Below, one piece after another: positions 44,509 through 53,687 of a stretch of 64,000 nt of DNA (position 1 is the first letter of the stretch; every line of letters begins with the position of its first letter). The stretch covers positions 7,133 through 71,132 of the forward strand of contig CAYRMD010000017.1 in NCBI GenBank assembly GCA_964425225.1, in the 5' to 3' direction. Below the pieces are notes generated by a model. That model was not told where the DNA came from. It did not search any database and saw only the letters and a list, made by a program, of their open reading frames with translations. The DNA is from BPJU01 sp964425225. GTDB lineage: Bacteria; Planctomycetota; Planctomycetia; Pirellulales; Pirellulaceae. Both the position numbers and the translations under genes were made by a program.

Positions 44509-46080
44509 ATGGGTTTAACCGACCAGGGAGCAAGAAAGGCGAATTTTTCCGACGCCGACCGGACGCTGTCGGCATTGGAGCGCACGCTACAGGTGTTGAT
44601 TTATTCGCCTAACGTTCATGCTACCCAAATACTGATCGGGGCGTTGGACAGTCCGTACGGAGCCATACGGGATCGCGTAGCGGCAGCTTTGTTAGAGCGG
44701 CGGGACGTGGAAGGTCATCTGGCGCTGTTGGCTCGCTGGGACCGGCTGGGTACCTATTGGCAGCACTCTCTGTGCCGTGCTGCCGATAAATTGTCCGATG
44801 GGCTGACTTTGGCACTCCGCTCAGAACACGCAGATCAATTCAAGTTGGCATGCCGTTTTGCCGTGGCCTCTCGATCCTTCAATGCACTCGGGGCACTTTT
44901 GGATTGGATCGAAACAGGTGCTCAACGGGCAACAATCGCGGCGCAAACGGTGCTTGAGCTGGCCGAAGAACTGTCCGATGAACTGAGTGGACCGCGCGAT
45001 TATCGCGAGCGGCGGGATCCGCAACGTATACGGGCGCATTTTGTCAGTAGCTTGGAACGCCTGTTGTGGTCCAAACCCCAGTGTGTTCCGCCCCAAGTCA
45101 TGGAAGCCTTTTTATTATTAGCGGGTTTAGAAAATGCATCGTTGCGGCGCATCCTCGAGGATGAAGAACATGGCTTGCACGGGGAATTTGTCGAGGTACT
45201 CCTGAAAAGTACGCGGCCCGGCGTGCTGCGGTTGCTAGTAAAACTCATGGAAGTACCCGCGTCATCTACCGTGCGACACCTGGTCGCTCGCCGACAGGAC
45301 ATCGCCTTCGTGCGACGTCTTGCGCGAGCGCTAATGGGAACGGCAACAGATGTCGTGGAACGGAACCTGCAGCGCACGGGCCGATTCGCTTGGATTGCTG
45401 ATCCAGCTCCAGTTCAAGCGCTCGAACCTCAGGAACAGGTTGCACTCTTCCGCGCTGTTGTGCTGTGCCAAGCACCCGCCGACGAAAAGGTTGCATTCTT
45501 CCAGCAATTTTGCGGGAGCCAACACACGGCGGTGCGCGCCGCTGTGGTTCGGGCCTTGGCGTCACTGCCAACGAGTACTGCCGATGCACTTATCGTCAAG
45601 GAGTTAGACGATCCGGACGTTACCGTCCAGTGCGAAGCGATCCGACATTTGTCCCAAAGGCCGATCGAAAACCGTCTGGAAATTCTGTTGGCGATGCTGG
45701 AACGCCCGCATCCGGAAGTGCAACAGGTCGCACGTGAAGCTCTGCGCCAATGCGACTTGGCTCAGTATCTTGGTCCCTGGGATGAACTGCCGGAAGAGAA
45801 ACGCCGCGTTAGGGCACGCCTGGTGTTGCAGGTCGATCCGGAAATCGAGCAACAAATACGCGACGGCTTGAAAAGTCCGAGTCGTGTTCGCCAAGTGCAA
45901 GCCTTGCGCGATGTGGAACGCCTGGGCCTGATCGAGTCGTTGCGCTCGCTGATCGAACCTTTGGCCGATTCGCCTGAAGATAGCCCGGTACGGGACGAGG
46001 CACGGCGGCTCCTGCAAACGGTCCCAGCCGCTCCCGATACCGACGGATCCATGCTGTTGGCTCATAGAGAGCAGCCATGA
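44509..46080 (+). CDS. HEAT-repeat protein
   Basis: A 523-residue, entirely helical protein with HEAT/armadillo-like repeats, clearest at residues 35-80 (AIRDRVAAALLERRDVEGHLALL) and 340-460 (HTAVRAAVVRALASLPTSTADALIVKELDDPDVTVQCEAIRHL). There is no signal peptide or catalytic motif, so it is probably a cytoplasmic scaffold. ATG 44509 follows GAGGAA. Its TGA overlaps the next ATG, tying it to a small membrane protein; the pair may work together at the membrane (inference). Confidence 0.8.
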   Translation: MGLTDQGARKANFSDADRTLSALERTLQVLIYSPNVHATQILIGALDSPYGAIRDRVAAALLERRDVEGHLALLARWDRLGTYWQHSLCRAADKLSDGLTLALRSEHADQFKLACRFAVASRSFNALGALLDWIETGAQRATIAAQTVLELAEELSDELSGPRDYRERRDPQRIRAHFVSSLERLLWSKPQCVPPQVMEAFLLLAGLENASLRRILEDEEHGLHGEFVEVLLKSTRPGVLRLLVKLMEVPASSTVRHLVARRQDIAFVRRLARALMGTATDVVERNLQRTGRFAWIADPAPVQALEPQEQVALFRAVVLCQAPADEKVAFFQQFCGSQHTAVRAAVVRALASLPTSTADALIVKELDDPDVTVQCEAIRHLSQRPIENRLEILLAMLERPHPEVQQVAREALRQCDLAQYLGPWDELPEEKRRVRARLVLQVDPEIEQQIRDGLKSPSRVRQVQALRDVERLGLIESLRSLIEPLADSPEDSPVRDEARRLLQTVPAAPDTDGSMLLAHREQP

Positions 46081-46700
46081 ACGGTATGTTGCAGATGCGA
46101 CGAACCGGCCCGAAGCGACATGGTTTGCTTTGTCGAACCGGTCCAGGCACGGGAGCAACCCGGATAGATCCTTTGAGGTGGAGCAGCAGTTTTCGGTCGC
46201 CACGTGCGATGGAAGGTTTTCCAGCCGTGATACTGTCACCGCCTTACGTTGGCTTGCTGATAAGCCAGGTCGACTTCCGCCTCCGCTCATCGGCCGATCT
46301 ACGTAGTGCTGCTATCCTGGTCGGGATTGTTGTGATGGTTGCGTTAGTGGCCTACGTATGCTGGTGGGTGGTCGTCTGGCGCGATCAACGACGGCGTACC
46401 AGCGAGCAATACCTGTTTGCTGATCTGGCGCGTGCGCATCGGCTGAGTTGGTCCGAGCAAAGGCTGTTACTCCACGGCGCTCGATTGGCTGGAATTCGAT
46501 ATCCGTCCAGCCTCTTTCTCGATCCAGGAGTTTGGGATCAGTTAGCGAATCAGATGCGGGGTGCGGAACTCGCCGCGCGTCTCCACAACCTGCGGCAACG
46601 ATTGCTGCCGCCAGCGGAAGTAGGTGAGCCGTTGTCGTTTCGGGCCGAATCAAAGCGTACGACCACGAGCTTTCGCCAGTCCGCAGGAGGCCTATCATGA
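46077..46700 (+). CDS. Single-pass membrane protein of unknown function
   Basis: A 207-residue protein translationally coupled to the HEAT-repeat gene through ATGA. It has a hydrophobic helix at about residues 79-100 (AAILVGIVVMVALVAYVCWWVVV) followed by a basic stop-transfer (WRDQRRR) and a soluble helical domain (LFADLARAHRLSWSEQRLLLHGARLAG, PSSLFLDPGVWDQL). The first 44 residues are unconvincing, and ATG 46209 could be the real start. Confidence 0.65.
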   Translation: MNGMLQMRRTGPKRHGLLCRTGPGTGATRIDPLRWSSSFRSPRAMEGFPAVILSPPYVGLLISQVDFRLRSSADLRSAAILVGIVVMVALVAYVCWWVVVWRDQRRRTSEQYLFADLARAHRLSWSEQRLLLHGARLAGIRYPSSLFLDPGVWDQLANQMRGAELAARLHNLRQRLLPPAEVGEPLSFRAESKRTTTSFRQSAGGLS

Positions 46701-46739
46701 CCGCGGCGGGTCGACCAACCTAGTGGCAATGGGAACGTA

Positions 46740-48140
46740 TCAATACCCGCCGCCATTGCTGCCACGAGCCGGGGGCTGGCGAGGACGAAATGAACCAGAA
46801 GCCGACTCAGAACCCAAGGTCACTGTCTGAACACTAGGCTTCCAACCCATTAAGTTCAATAGTTCTTCAACAGTGATCAGTTGCACGCCGATGTCCTGGC
46901 ATTGCTCGCGTATGGCGCTGAAGTTTTTAAGCATTTCCGGTGAGTCCCGTTCGGTCGGTTCGCGTCCCACTACCAAGAAACGTGTACCTACCTCGACCTT
47001 ACCTACTATCTCCCCCGCGTCGGTTACTTCAGCATCGATTTGACCGTTGTTAGCGAGGATGATGTTTCGAATCAACTCGCGATCCGAAACACCATCGCGG
47101 TTAATGTCCATAAAGCCTGCCAAGGCAAAGCGTATTCTCGAACCGACCTGCCATGTCGGACTATACACGAAATCACCCTTCATTACAGGATTTCGCGGAT
47201 TGTCGTCGACGATTCGTGCTTCGGCTAAATGCTGATCCAGCACGCGCGTCACCTCGACACTCGCCTTCGGTTTCGTATGCCGCACGTTAGTGACATTTTG
47301 GTCGAATACTCCGAAAATCGTTTGAGGGCGTAACGCATCGGCTGACCCCAAATTAATCCAAACATAGCCCTCTGTCTGATTGACCGTCACGATGTTGCCG
47401 TCCGGTTTCTCGAACGATTCTTTGCGCAGATTGGAAAGCTCTTCGAGCAGGCCCGCAATCCGATTCTGCTGCTGGTTGATTCGATCGAGCAACTGCTTTT
47501 CTCGGGTTTGAAAACTTGCCTGGAGATCCGCGATCTGCTGAGTAAGCTCACTAATTTTTGTGGCATCATTCTGTGCTTGTTGGAGAAACTTTTGCCGGTC
47601 GGCATTGAATTTCTGTATTTCTCGCATCAGGGTCTGTTCCGCCAGTTCCTGAGCGGCTTCTGCGTTCAGCGCTCGTTGCGTAAGTTCATTCACTTTCGCG
47701 TTCAGTTCTTGAAGCGTTTGCTTGATTCGATTGTCCGCATTGGTGAGTGCTTCGTTCTTTTGCCGTAACGAGGCTACTAAGTTGGCACATACCGTGTGGT
47801 AGTTCTGCTGTTCCGTCGGCAGACCTTCGCCAAATTGAGCCATATCTTGCTTGAACTGATCCTCGACCTTCTGCAATTCCGGCGTCATCTGGAGACCTGC
47901 CTGCTTGAGCGCATCGAGCGATTGATTGCTGGCTCCAACCATGAACAGCAAAAATTGAAGTTGGGCCGATATTTGCCGCTGCCCCTGTTCGGCCGCATCT
48001 GCTCGCTTACGTGCGTCGTCCACCCCTTTTTTTAGTTCGTTGGCGGATCGCCATCCCAAAAACGTCGTCACCAAAAGCACAATACTCACCATCCCCAGGA
48101 TGATGACCGCCACCTGCATTTTTTGCGATTCTCGAGCCAT
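46740..48140 (-). CDS. Membrane-anchored coiled-coil protein with C-terminal BRCT-like region
   Basis: A 466-residue protein: N-terminal membrane helix (VAVIILGMVSIVLLVTTFLGW, residues 10-30), about 200 residues of Gln/Glu/Lys/Ala-rich coiled coil, then a beta-rich domain (IVTVNQTEGYVWINLGSADAL). After this comes an EF-hand-like loop DINRDGVSD followed by LIRNIILANNGQIDAEV and TRFLVVGREPTE, which has the pattern of a BRCT domain. The tail is Ser/Gly/Arg-rich. The family looks planctomycete-specific and its function is unknown. Convergent with the small membrane protein gene; an 18-bp palindrome lies 230 bp upstream. Confidence 0.8.
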   Translation of the reverse strand: MARESQKMQVAVIILGMVSIVLLVTTFLGWRSANELKKGVDDARKRADAAEQGQRQISAQLQFLLFMVGASNQSLDALKQAGLQMTPELQKVEDQFKQDMAQFGEGLPTEQQNYHTVCANLVASLRQKNEALTNADNRIKQTLQELNAKVNELTQRALNAEAAQELAEQTLMREIQKFNADRQKFLQQAQNDATKISELTQQIADLQASFQTREKQLLDRINQQQNRIAGLLEELSNLRKESFEKPDGNIVTVNQTEGYVWINLGSADALRPQTIFGVFDQNVTNVRHTKPKASVEVTRVLDQHLAEARIVDDNPRNPVMKGDFVYSPTWQVGSRIRFALAGFMDINRDGVSDRELIRNIILANNGQIDAEVTDAGEIVGKVEVGTRFLVVGREPTERDSPEMLKNFSAIREQCQDIGVQLITVEELLNLMGWKPSVQTVTLGSESASGSFRPRQPPARGSNGGGY

Positions 48141-48849
48141 AATCTTACCTATCTTCGCTCGCCAAGCCTCTAGAACTGGTTCTTACCGATTGTTAAGCAA
48201 TGCTCTCATCGCAAGCCAAAACCGAGCAGCGCACCCAAAAGCAAGAAGACGCCCATTGCCTCATAAAGACACCTAACGAGAGCCGTGGTCAAAACGGGCG
48301 AAACTGGCCGTCTTTGACTCCAAATCTCCCGCCACACCTCACGTTAAACAATAGCGCCGTACCAGTTTGAGTGTAACTACACTCAGGGGATGCGTCAATC
48401 AAAAGCCGTCGGCACCTGGCCGACAATTGGTTATTCCGACCCCTGTTCGTAAGAACGAAGCCGCCGCCAGCCTAGATAGGGCACGGCACAGCGGCCAAAT
48501 TACGGAGCTCCCTATTTCCTAGCAGCGATTGGCAAGACCTGCCCGCTTTGAGAGTGCTTAGCGCCTCTTTTGAACGAGTCAGGACAAGAAATCAGTCGTG
48601 ATAGGGGGCAACCGCACGGCGGTCGATACGCGGGGCAACACAGGGGTGAGTGTCCGTGCGGATTGGGGAGGAAAACGCCAGGGGCCGATATCGGGCTAAA
48701 GTGTTGACCCAGCCACACGCTGACCCGTCCAGCTTAGTCAGCTCGCAAATACAGATATTAGGTATTGTATTAGGTATTGACAACTAATCGATTTGATGGG
48801 TCCATCGAGCGTCTTATTGTGAAAAAGTCCTTGCCCCACTACGGGCCGT
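48141..48849. other. Gene-free gap
   Basis: About 700 bp. It contains the palindrome at 48368-48385, a small hairpin GTCGG-cacctgg-CCGAC near 48407-48423, and an AT-rich tandem pair ATTAGGTATT near 48757-48776 that resembles AT-rich sequence at 32306-32326. No gene is recognised. Confidence 0.45.
48368..48385. promoter_or_regulatory. Operator-like perfect palindrome
   Basis: TGAGTGTAACTACACTCA: two perfect 8-base arms around AC, about 230 bp upstream of the coiled-coil protein start. The shape suits a dimeric regulator site; the regulator is unknown. Confidence 0.4.
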
Positions 48850-49329
48850 TCATGTGCTATCGTTGGATCCTTCCTGTGCGGTTATCGGAGCCAACCGCCG
48901 GTGCGTGATACTTTGGCGGATTTCATCGGCCCAATATGCGAGTTGCCAGGCCACAGGACCCAGCAATACGCCCAGGGCCCCAAGCCGAATTCCATCACCA
49001 AGCGCATCGCGTAGATAGCCGGTGACTCCTCCGAAAACAGAGGCCAACGTGCCCCCAACAAGCGCGCCTGGAATCAGTCCCCACAGTGGTGCGGTACGAA
49101 GCTTTTCGGGGGCTTGTCGCACGGCGGTGGCGTGCCACGACAGACTAAAAGCCGCGAGCAACATGGACACACTTCCGATGAGTGATCCATCCAAGAGGCG
49201 TTTGCTGTAAGTGCCCGAACCGGCAGGTAAAAAATACGCAATTCCACAAAGGGCCGCCAGCACAGTGGGAACCAGGGTGCCCAGAGCGATTCCAAAGGAG
49301 GAAGTCACCTCGTGCGATTTGTCACTCAT
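48850..49329 (-). CDS. Small multi-pass membrane protein
   Basis: A 159-residue protein with about four hydrophobic helices (IALGTLVPTVLAALCGIAYFL, LIGSVSMLLAAFSLSW, LWGLIPGALVGGTLASVFGG, IRLGALGVLLGPVAWQLAYW), rich in glycine in the second half. ATG 49329 has GGAGG eight bases upstream. No family is recognised. Divergent from polA. Confidence 0.75.
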   Translation of the reverse strand: MSDKSHEVTSSFGIALGTLVPTVLAALCGIAYFLPAGSGTYSKRLLDGSLIGSVSMLLAAFSLSWHATAVRQAPEKLRTAPLWGLIPGALVGGTLASVFGGVTGYLRDALGDGIRLGALGVLLGPVAWQLAYWADEIRQSITHRRLAPITAQEGSNDST

Positions 49330-49522
49330 AGCCTGACCTCCGCGATGATCCAAAGCTTTCTTTGGCACCGGTGGCCGCAAGAATTATCCACGGAGGGCCG
49401 GTGTTCCCGCTGGGGCGGAAGGCACGCTACCATAAACGTTGTAGCGACAGTTGGTTAGGCCGGCAAGTCTCGGGCTGTTGGGCTGGGATCTCCATGAACT
49501 CGTTCGACGAAGGACAGTCTCG

Positions 49523-52402
49523 ATGCCGTCTTGGGAACAACAACAACTACTGGCGATAGGCGAGACGCGTGACGGGACAAGCGGCCGGTCGGATAGGCAT
49601 CTCGAGGCGGAAAGCCCCGCTGGAGAACCAGGAGGTACGGTAGAGGCTCGGCGACCGGATCGGTTCCCGGTATCTGCCGGTACGGTCGACGGTGATACGG
49701 CATTGGCGGGCCAGCCGGTCGTGTGGGCTGTCGACGCCCACGCTCTTATTTTTCGGGCTTACCATGCCATGCCGACGATGATGGGGCCGAGTGGGCAACC
49801 GGTAGGCGCCGTATTTGGGTTTTGCCGTGACCTTTTGGACATTGTCGAACAACATCAGCCGCCATGCCTGGTATGCGCCTTTGACTATTCCGATGTCACA
49901 TTTCGCAATGAGCTATTGCCGGAGTACAAAAAACGCCGGCCGCCGATGCCGGACGACTTGCGGAGTCAGTTGGATAGTATTTCGCAATTGCTGGATGCTT
50001 TGGGGATTCTCCAATTGAGCGTGCCGGGCTACGAAGCGGACGATATTTTGGCGACCGTCGCTCGATGGGTAAATCAGTCGGGTGGCGAATGTATCTTAGT
50101 AACGAACGACAAAGATTGTTGGCAATTGGTGCGTCCCGGAGTGCGGCTGTATGATTGTCGCGCTCGTGTTTTTCTCGGCCCCGACGATTTGCGACGGCAA
50201 TGGGGAATCGGCCCGGAGCAGGTAATTGATTTTCAGGCATTGGTAGGGGATCGCACCGATGGTGTTCCGGGTGTGCCGTCCGTTGGGCCGAAAACAGCCG
50301 CTGCGTGGCTGCAGCGCTATGGAACGCTCGATAATCTGTTAGCCCATGTCGACGAACTGAAACCCAGTCGCCAGCGTGACCAGTTAACCGCACATCGGGA
50401 ACAGGCGCTTTTAAGTCGGCGTTTGGCTCGCCTTGACGGCCAGGTCCCATTACAACTCGATTGGTCGTCCATGCGGCTGGGCCGGTATCAATTCGATCGC
50501 CTTGAGGAACTGTGTCGCCAGTTAGGTTTCCGGCAGTTGGCCGAACGGATCACGCGCTTGCGCGGTACGGAAGTACAAGACAAGGTTCCGGAAGCTATCG
50601 GGGTGGAAGTGATCCGCAGCCTCGACCGTCTGCGGCAAGTTGTCGAGCGCTTGTTGGCTAGTCCGGCAATGACTGTGGATTTGGAGACCACATCGGTCCA
50701 GCCTCGTTGGGCGCAGGTTGTAGGGATTGCTCTGGCAGCCGAAGCGGAGCACGGTTACTACGTGCCGGTTCGAGCCCCGGTAGGGGAGTCGGTTTTGGAC
50801 GAAGCTCAGGTGTGGGAGCAATTGCGGCCGGTTCTGCAAAACGCTGCTATCGCCAAAATTGGACAAAACATCAAATACGACGCAATCGTACTGCGTGCCG
50901 CGGGGATCGAAACTCGTGGATGGAGTTTCGACACCATGGTCGCAGACTACTTATTGGAACCGGGTCAACGGAATCATACCTTGGACGACCTGGCCCGGCG
51001 CTATTTGAATTACAAGACGATCAAGATCCGCAGTTTGATTGGAAGTGGCCCCGGACAACGGCGCATGGACCAGGTGCCTGTCGCACAGGTTGCGCCTTAT
51101 GCGGTGGAAGATGCCGTTATACCGCTACGACTTCAACCTCTGTTGGACCAGCGGCTAAAGCAGGTGCATTTAGACCGTCTGTTCTACGACCTTGAAATGC
51201 CGTTGGTGGAAGCCTTGGTGGATATGGAATACCGGGGCATCCGGCTGGATATCGAGCGCTTAAAACAGTTATCAGCGGAGCTCGGTGGACGGTTAGCAAA
51301 TTTGGAAGCTCAGATCTATCAACTAGCGGGGTTGGAATTCAATCTGGATTCCCCTCGGCAATTGGCCGAAGTTCTCTTTGAACGGTTAAAGCTGCCGGTA
51401 CAAAAGCGTACCTCCAAAAGTGGTCCCAGTACGGACGTCGAGGTCTTAGAGACTTTGGGTGCAGTCCATCCCTTGCCGGCCAAGGTTTTGGAGTATCGGC
51501 AGTTAGCCAAGTTAAAAAGCACGTACGTCGATGCCTTGCCCGCGTTAGTACATCCTCAGACGGGTAGAATCCACACATCGTTTAAACAGGATGTGGCGGT
51601 TACCGGGCGTCTGACGTCGCAAGAACCGAACCTGCAAAACATTCCTGTGCGAACCTCCGAGGGGCGGGAAATCCGTGCTGCGTTTGTCGCTGAGCCAGGG
51701 TGGCTGTTGGTGAGTGCCGATTATTCGCAGATCGAGTTGCGGTTGTTGGCTCATTTTTCTCAAGACCGCACCCTTCTGGATGCCTTTGATCAGGATCAAG
51801 ACATCCATGCGCATGTGGCAGCACAAGTGTTCGGAGTGCCGGTCGAACACGTCAACAGTGAGCAGCGGCGGCGGGCCAAAGCCGTCAATTTCGGAATCAT
51901 CTACGGCCAGACCGCCTATGGTTTGTCAAAAAACTTAGGCATACCTGTGGAAGATGCCGATGCGTTTATCGAGGCGTATTTTGCACGCTATCCAGGGGTG
52001 CTCGCTTTCATCGACCAGACGCTGGATCGTTGCCGTCAGCAAGGATTTGTATCAACGATCCTGGGCCGGCGGCGCCCGATCCAGGGCGTCCGCGCTGCTG
52101 CGCGCCGATCGGCCCGATCGCGAACCCTTCCTGAGCGCATGGCGGTCAATACGGTTATTCAAGGTTCGGCTGCCGATTTGATTAAACTGGCGATGGTACG
52201 TATCCACCGGCGATTGAAGACCGAAGGCTGGTCAGCCGCGATGTTGCTCCAGATTCACGACGAGTTGGTATTCGAAGTGCCGCCGGAAGAGCTCCCGCGC
52301 TTAGTGGACATGGTTGTCCAGGAAATGACCCAAGTGTTGCCACTGTTGGTACCTTTGAAAGTCGACATCCATAACGGTACCAACTGGGCTGAATGCCAAT
52401 AG
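49523..52402 (+). CDS. polA: DNA polymerase I
   Basis: A 959-residue three-domain enzyme for Okazaki fragment maturation and repair. The 5'-3' exonuclease domain starts at about residue 65 (VVWAVDAHALIFRAYHAMPTM; GYEADDILATVAR; VTNDKDCWQLV; GDRTDGVPGVPSVGPKTA). The 3'-5' proofreading domain keeps its catalytic residues (MTVDLETTSVQP, QNIKYDAIVL, YAVEDAVIP), so it is likely active. The polymerase domain has motif A DYSQIELRLLAH, the O helix RRRAKAVNFGIIYG with Phe, and motif C LQIHDELVFEV. The 65 residues before the exonuclease are variable. ATG 49523 follows AAGGAC. Confidence 0.96.
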   Translation: MPSWEQQQLLAIGETRDGTSGRSDRHLEAESPAGEPGGTVEARRPDRFPVSAGTVDGDTALAGQPVVWAVDAHALIFRAYHAMPTMMGPSGQPVGAVFGFCRDLLDIVEQHQPPCLVCAFDYSDVTFRNELLPEYKKRRPPMPDDLRSQLDSISQLLDALGILQLSVPGYEADDILATVARWVNQSGGECILVTNDKDCWQLVRPGVRLYDCRARVFLGPDDLRRQWGIGPEQVIDFQALVGDRTDGVPGVPSVGPKTAAAWLQRYGTLDNLLAHVDELKPSRQRDQLTAHREQALLSRRLARLDGQVPLQLDWSSMRLGRYQFDRLEELCRQLGFRQLAERITRLRGTEVQDKVPEAIGVEVIRSLDRLRQVVERLLASPAMTVDLETTSVQPRWAQVVGIALAAEAEHGYYVPVRAPVGESVLDEAQVWEQLRPVLQNAAIAKIGQNIKYDAIVLRAAGIETRGWSFDTMVADYLLEPGQRNHTLDDLARRYLNYKTIKIRSLIGSGPGQRRMDQVPVAQVAPYAVEDAVIPLRLQPLLDQRLKQVHLDRLFYDLEMPLVEALVDMEYRGIRLDIERLKQLSAELGGRLANLEAQIYQLAGLEFNLDSPRQLAEVLFERLKLPVQKRTSKSGPSTDVEVLETLGAVHPLPAKVLEYRQLAKLKSTYVDALPALVHPQTGRIHTSFKQDVAVTGRLTSQEPNLQNIPVRTSEGREIRAAFVAEPGWLLVSADYSQIELRLLAHFSQDRTLLDAFDQDQDIHAHVAAQVFGVPVEHVNSEQRRRAKAVNFGIIYGQTAYGLSKNLGIPVEDADAFIEAYFARYPGVLAFIDQTLDRCRQQGFVSTILGRRRPIQGVRAAARRSARSRTLPERMAVNTVIQGSAADLIKLAMVRIHRRLKTEGWSAAMLLQIHDELVFEVPPEELPRLVDMVVQEMTQVLPLLVPLKVDIHNGTNWAECQ

Positions 52403-52439
52403 CCGAAAACGTCCCAGCCTGGAACGCGCCGAACATCGC

Positions 52440-53177
52440 ATGGGTGTCGCTCAGCTGGATGTAGCTCCTATGAATTCCCGTAGCACAAGTGTCCAGCCCA
52501 ACAAACCGTTCGCTCACCTGGAGATCCTCGGCGTCATTGGAGGGATCGGCAGTGGTAAATCGGAAGTGGCGCGTCGCCTGGCTGAACACGGCGCCGTGTT
52601 ATTGGAGGCTGACCGAATTGGGCACCTCGTGTTGGATGACCCCGAGGTGAAGGAGGCTTTGCGAGCGCGGTGGGGTGACGCTGTATTCGACCAGCAGGGA
52701 AAGGTGGATCGGCGGGCAGTGGCCGCTCGTGTGTTTTCTAATGCGGACAACGAATTCCAAGAGTTGCGTTTCTTAGAACGGGTTGTACACCCACGAATCG
52801 AGGCGCAATTAATTGAAGCTTTGCAGCGCTGCCAGCAGCAAGCTAAATCAGGTCAGCAACTCACGGTCGTCTTGGATGCGGCTGTCCTGTTGGAAGCCGG
52901 TTGGAGCCGCTGGTGCGATCAGATTCTGTTTATCGATGCACCGGAAGCTGTGCGACTCGAGCGGGCACGGGCACGCGGTTGGTCAACCCAGGAGTGGCAC
53001 CGTCGTGAGGCTGCACAATGGCCCCTCGACAAAAAACGCCAATACGCTACCGCTATATTGCCCAATCACGGGTCACTCGACGAGCTTTACCACCAGGTAG
53101 ATTCCTGGTGGCAGGTATGGCGAACAGGGCGTTGCCATCGCACTCAAGCCAGGTCTCCCGCAGCGGGAAATTCGTGA
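52440..53177 (+). CDS. coaE: Dephospho-CoA kinase
   Basis: Last step of coenzyme A synthesis: phosphorylates the 3' hydroxyl of dephospho-CoA. P-loop GVIGGIGSGKSEVARRL, then EADRIGHLVLDDPEVK, RRAVAARVF, ERVVHPRIEAQL, and the lid ARARGWSTQEWHRREAAQWPLDKKRQYATAIL with an NHGS-containing C-terminus (usual NDGS). The 245-residue length includes about 28 non-conserved N-terminal residues; ATG 52470 is an alternative start. It follows polA by 37 bp, the polA-coaE order common in bacteria. Confidence 0.92.
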   Translation: MGVAQLDVAPMNSRSTSVQPNKPFAHLEILGVIGGIGSGKSEVARRLAEHGAVLLEADRIGHLVLDDPEVKEALRARWGDAVFDQQGKVDRRAVAARVFSNADNEFQELRFLERVVHPRIEAQLIEALQRCQQQAKSGQQLTVVLDAAVLLEAGWSRWCDQILFIDAPEAVRLERARARGWSTQEWHRREAAQWPLDKKRQYATAILPNHGSLDELYHQVDSWWQVWRTGRCHRTQARSPAAGNS

Positions 53178-53687
53178 CGTAACCCCTGACCGGCGCTCAG
53201 CACGCGGTCAATTCCAGGTATATGGAACCCTGCGCTTAAAGGACTCCGGCTCCACTCTTGGCGCTTGGGGACGCAGTAACTAACGAGGCCGAGCCCGCAG
53301 AGAAACCCCATACGAAGCGCCGATCGGGCGCGAGCCGCACCTGGGTAGCCAGACCCGTTGGTCCATCGCACCAGATCGAGAACTGGCTCCGGCAATGGCG
53401 GGTTCTGAGCGTCGCCGTGGAGGGTCGCCGGTTCGCCTTGCATAGCTCTAGACACGCTCGTGGATTTGGGTACAATATGGCAACTGGAGGTGGTCTTATC
53501 AGACCTGCCAACGTTTCCTGCCTGAATGAGGGCACCGGCCACGCCATTTAACAAGGAGCCTGGTGCTGTTTTGTGTCCTGGTTTTTAAACCCGTAAATTT
53601 AGATTGCATGGAATAAGAACCCACCGACTTGCCTATGGAGCAAGTCCCTGATTACTTGTCGTGTTCCTTGGATAAGGAGCTTTTCCT
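53178..53687. other. Gene-free leader region of rho
   Basis: About 510 bp between coaE and rho. Apart from a candidate promoter it shows no gene. A leader of some 200 bases would fit autoregulation of rho by its own termination, known in other bacteria (inference). Confidence 0.4.
53449..53476 (+). promoter_or_regulatory. Candidate promoter for rho
   Basis: TAGACA (53449-53454), a 16-base spacer and TACAAT (53471-53476); the rho start is about 210 bases downstream. Confidence 0.4.
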
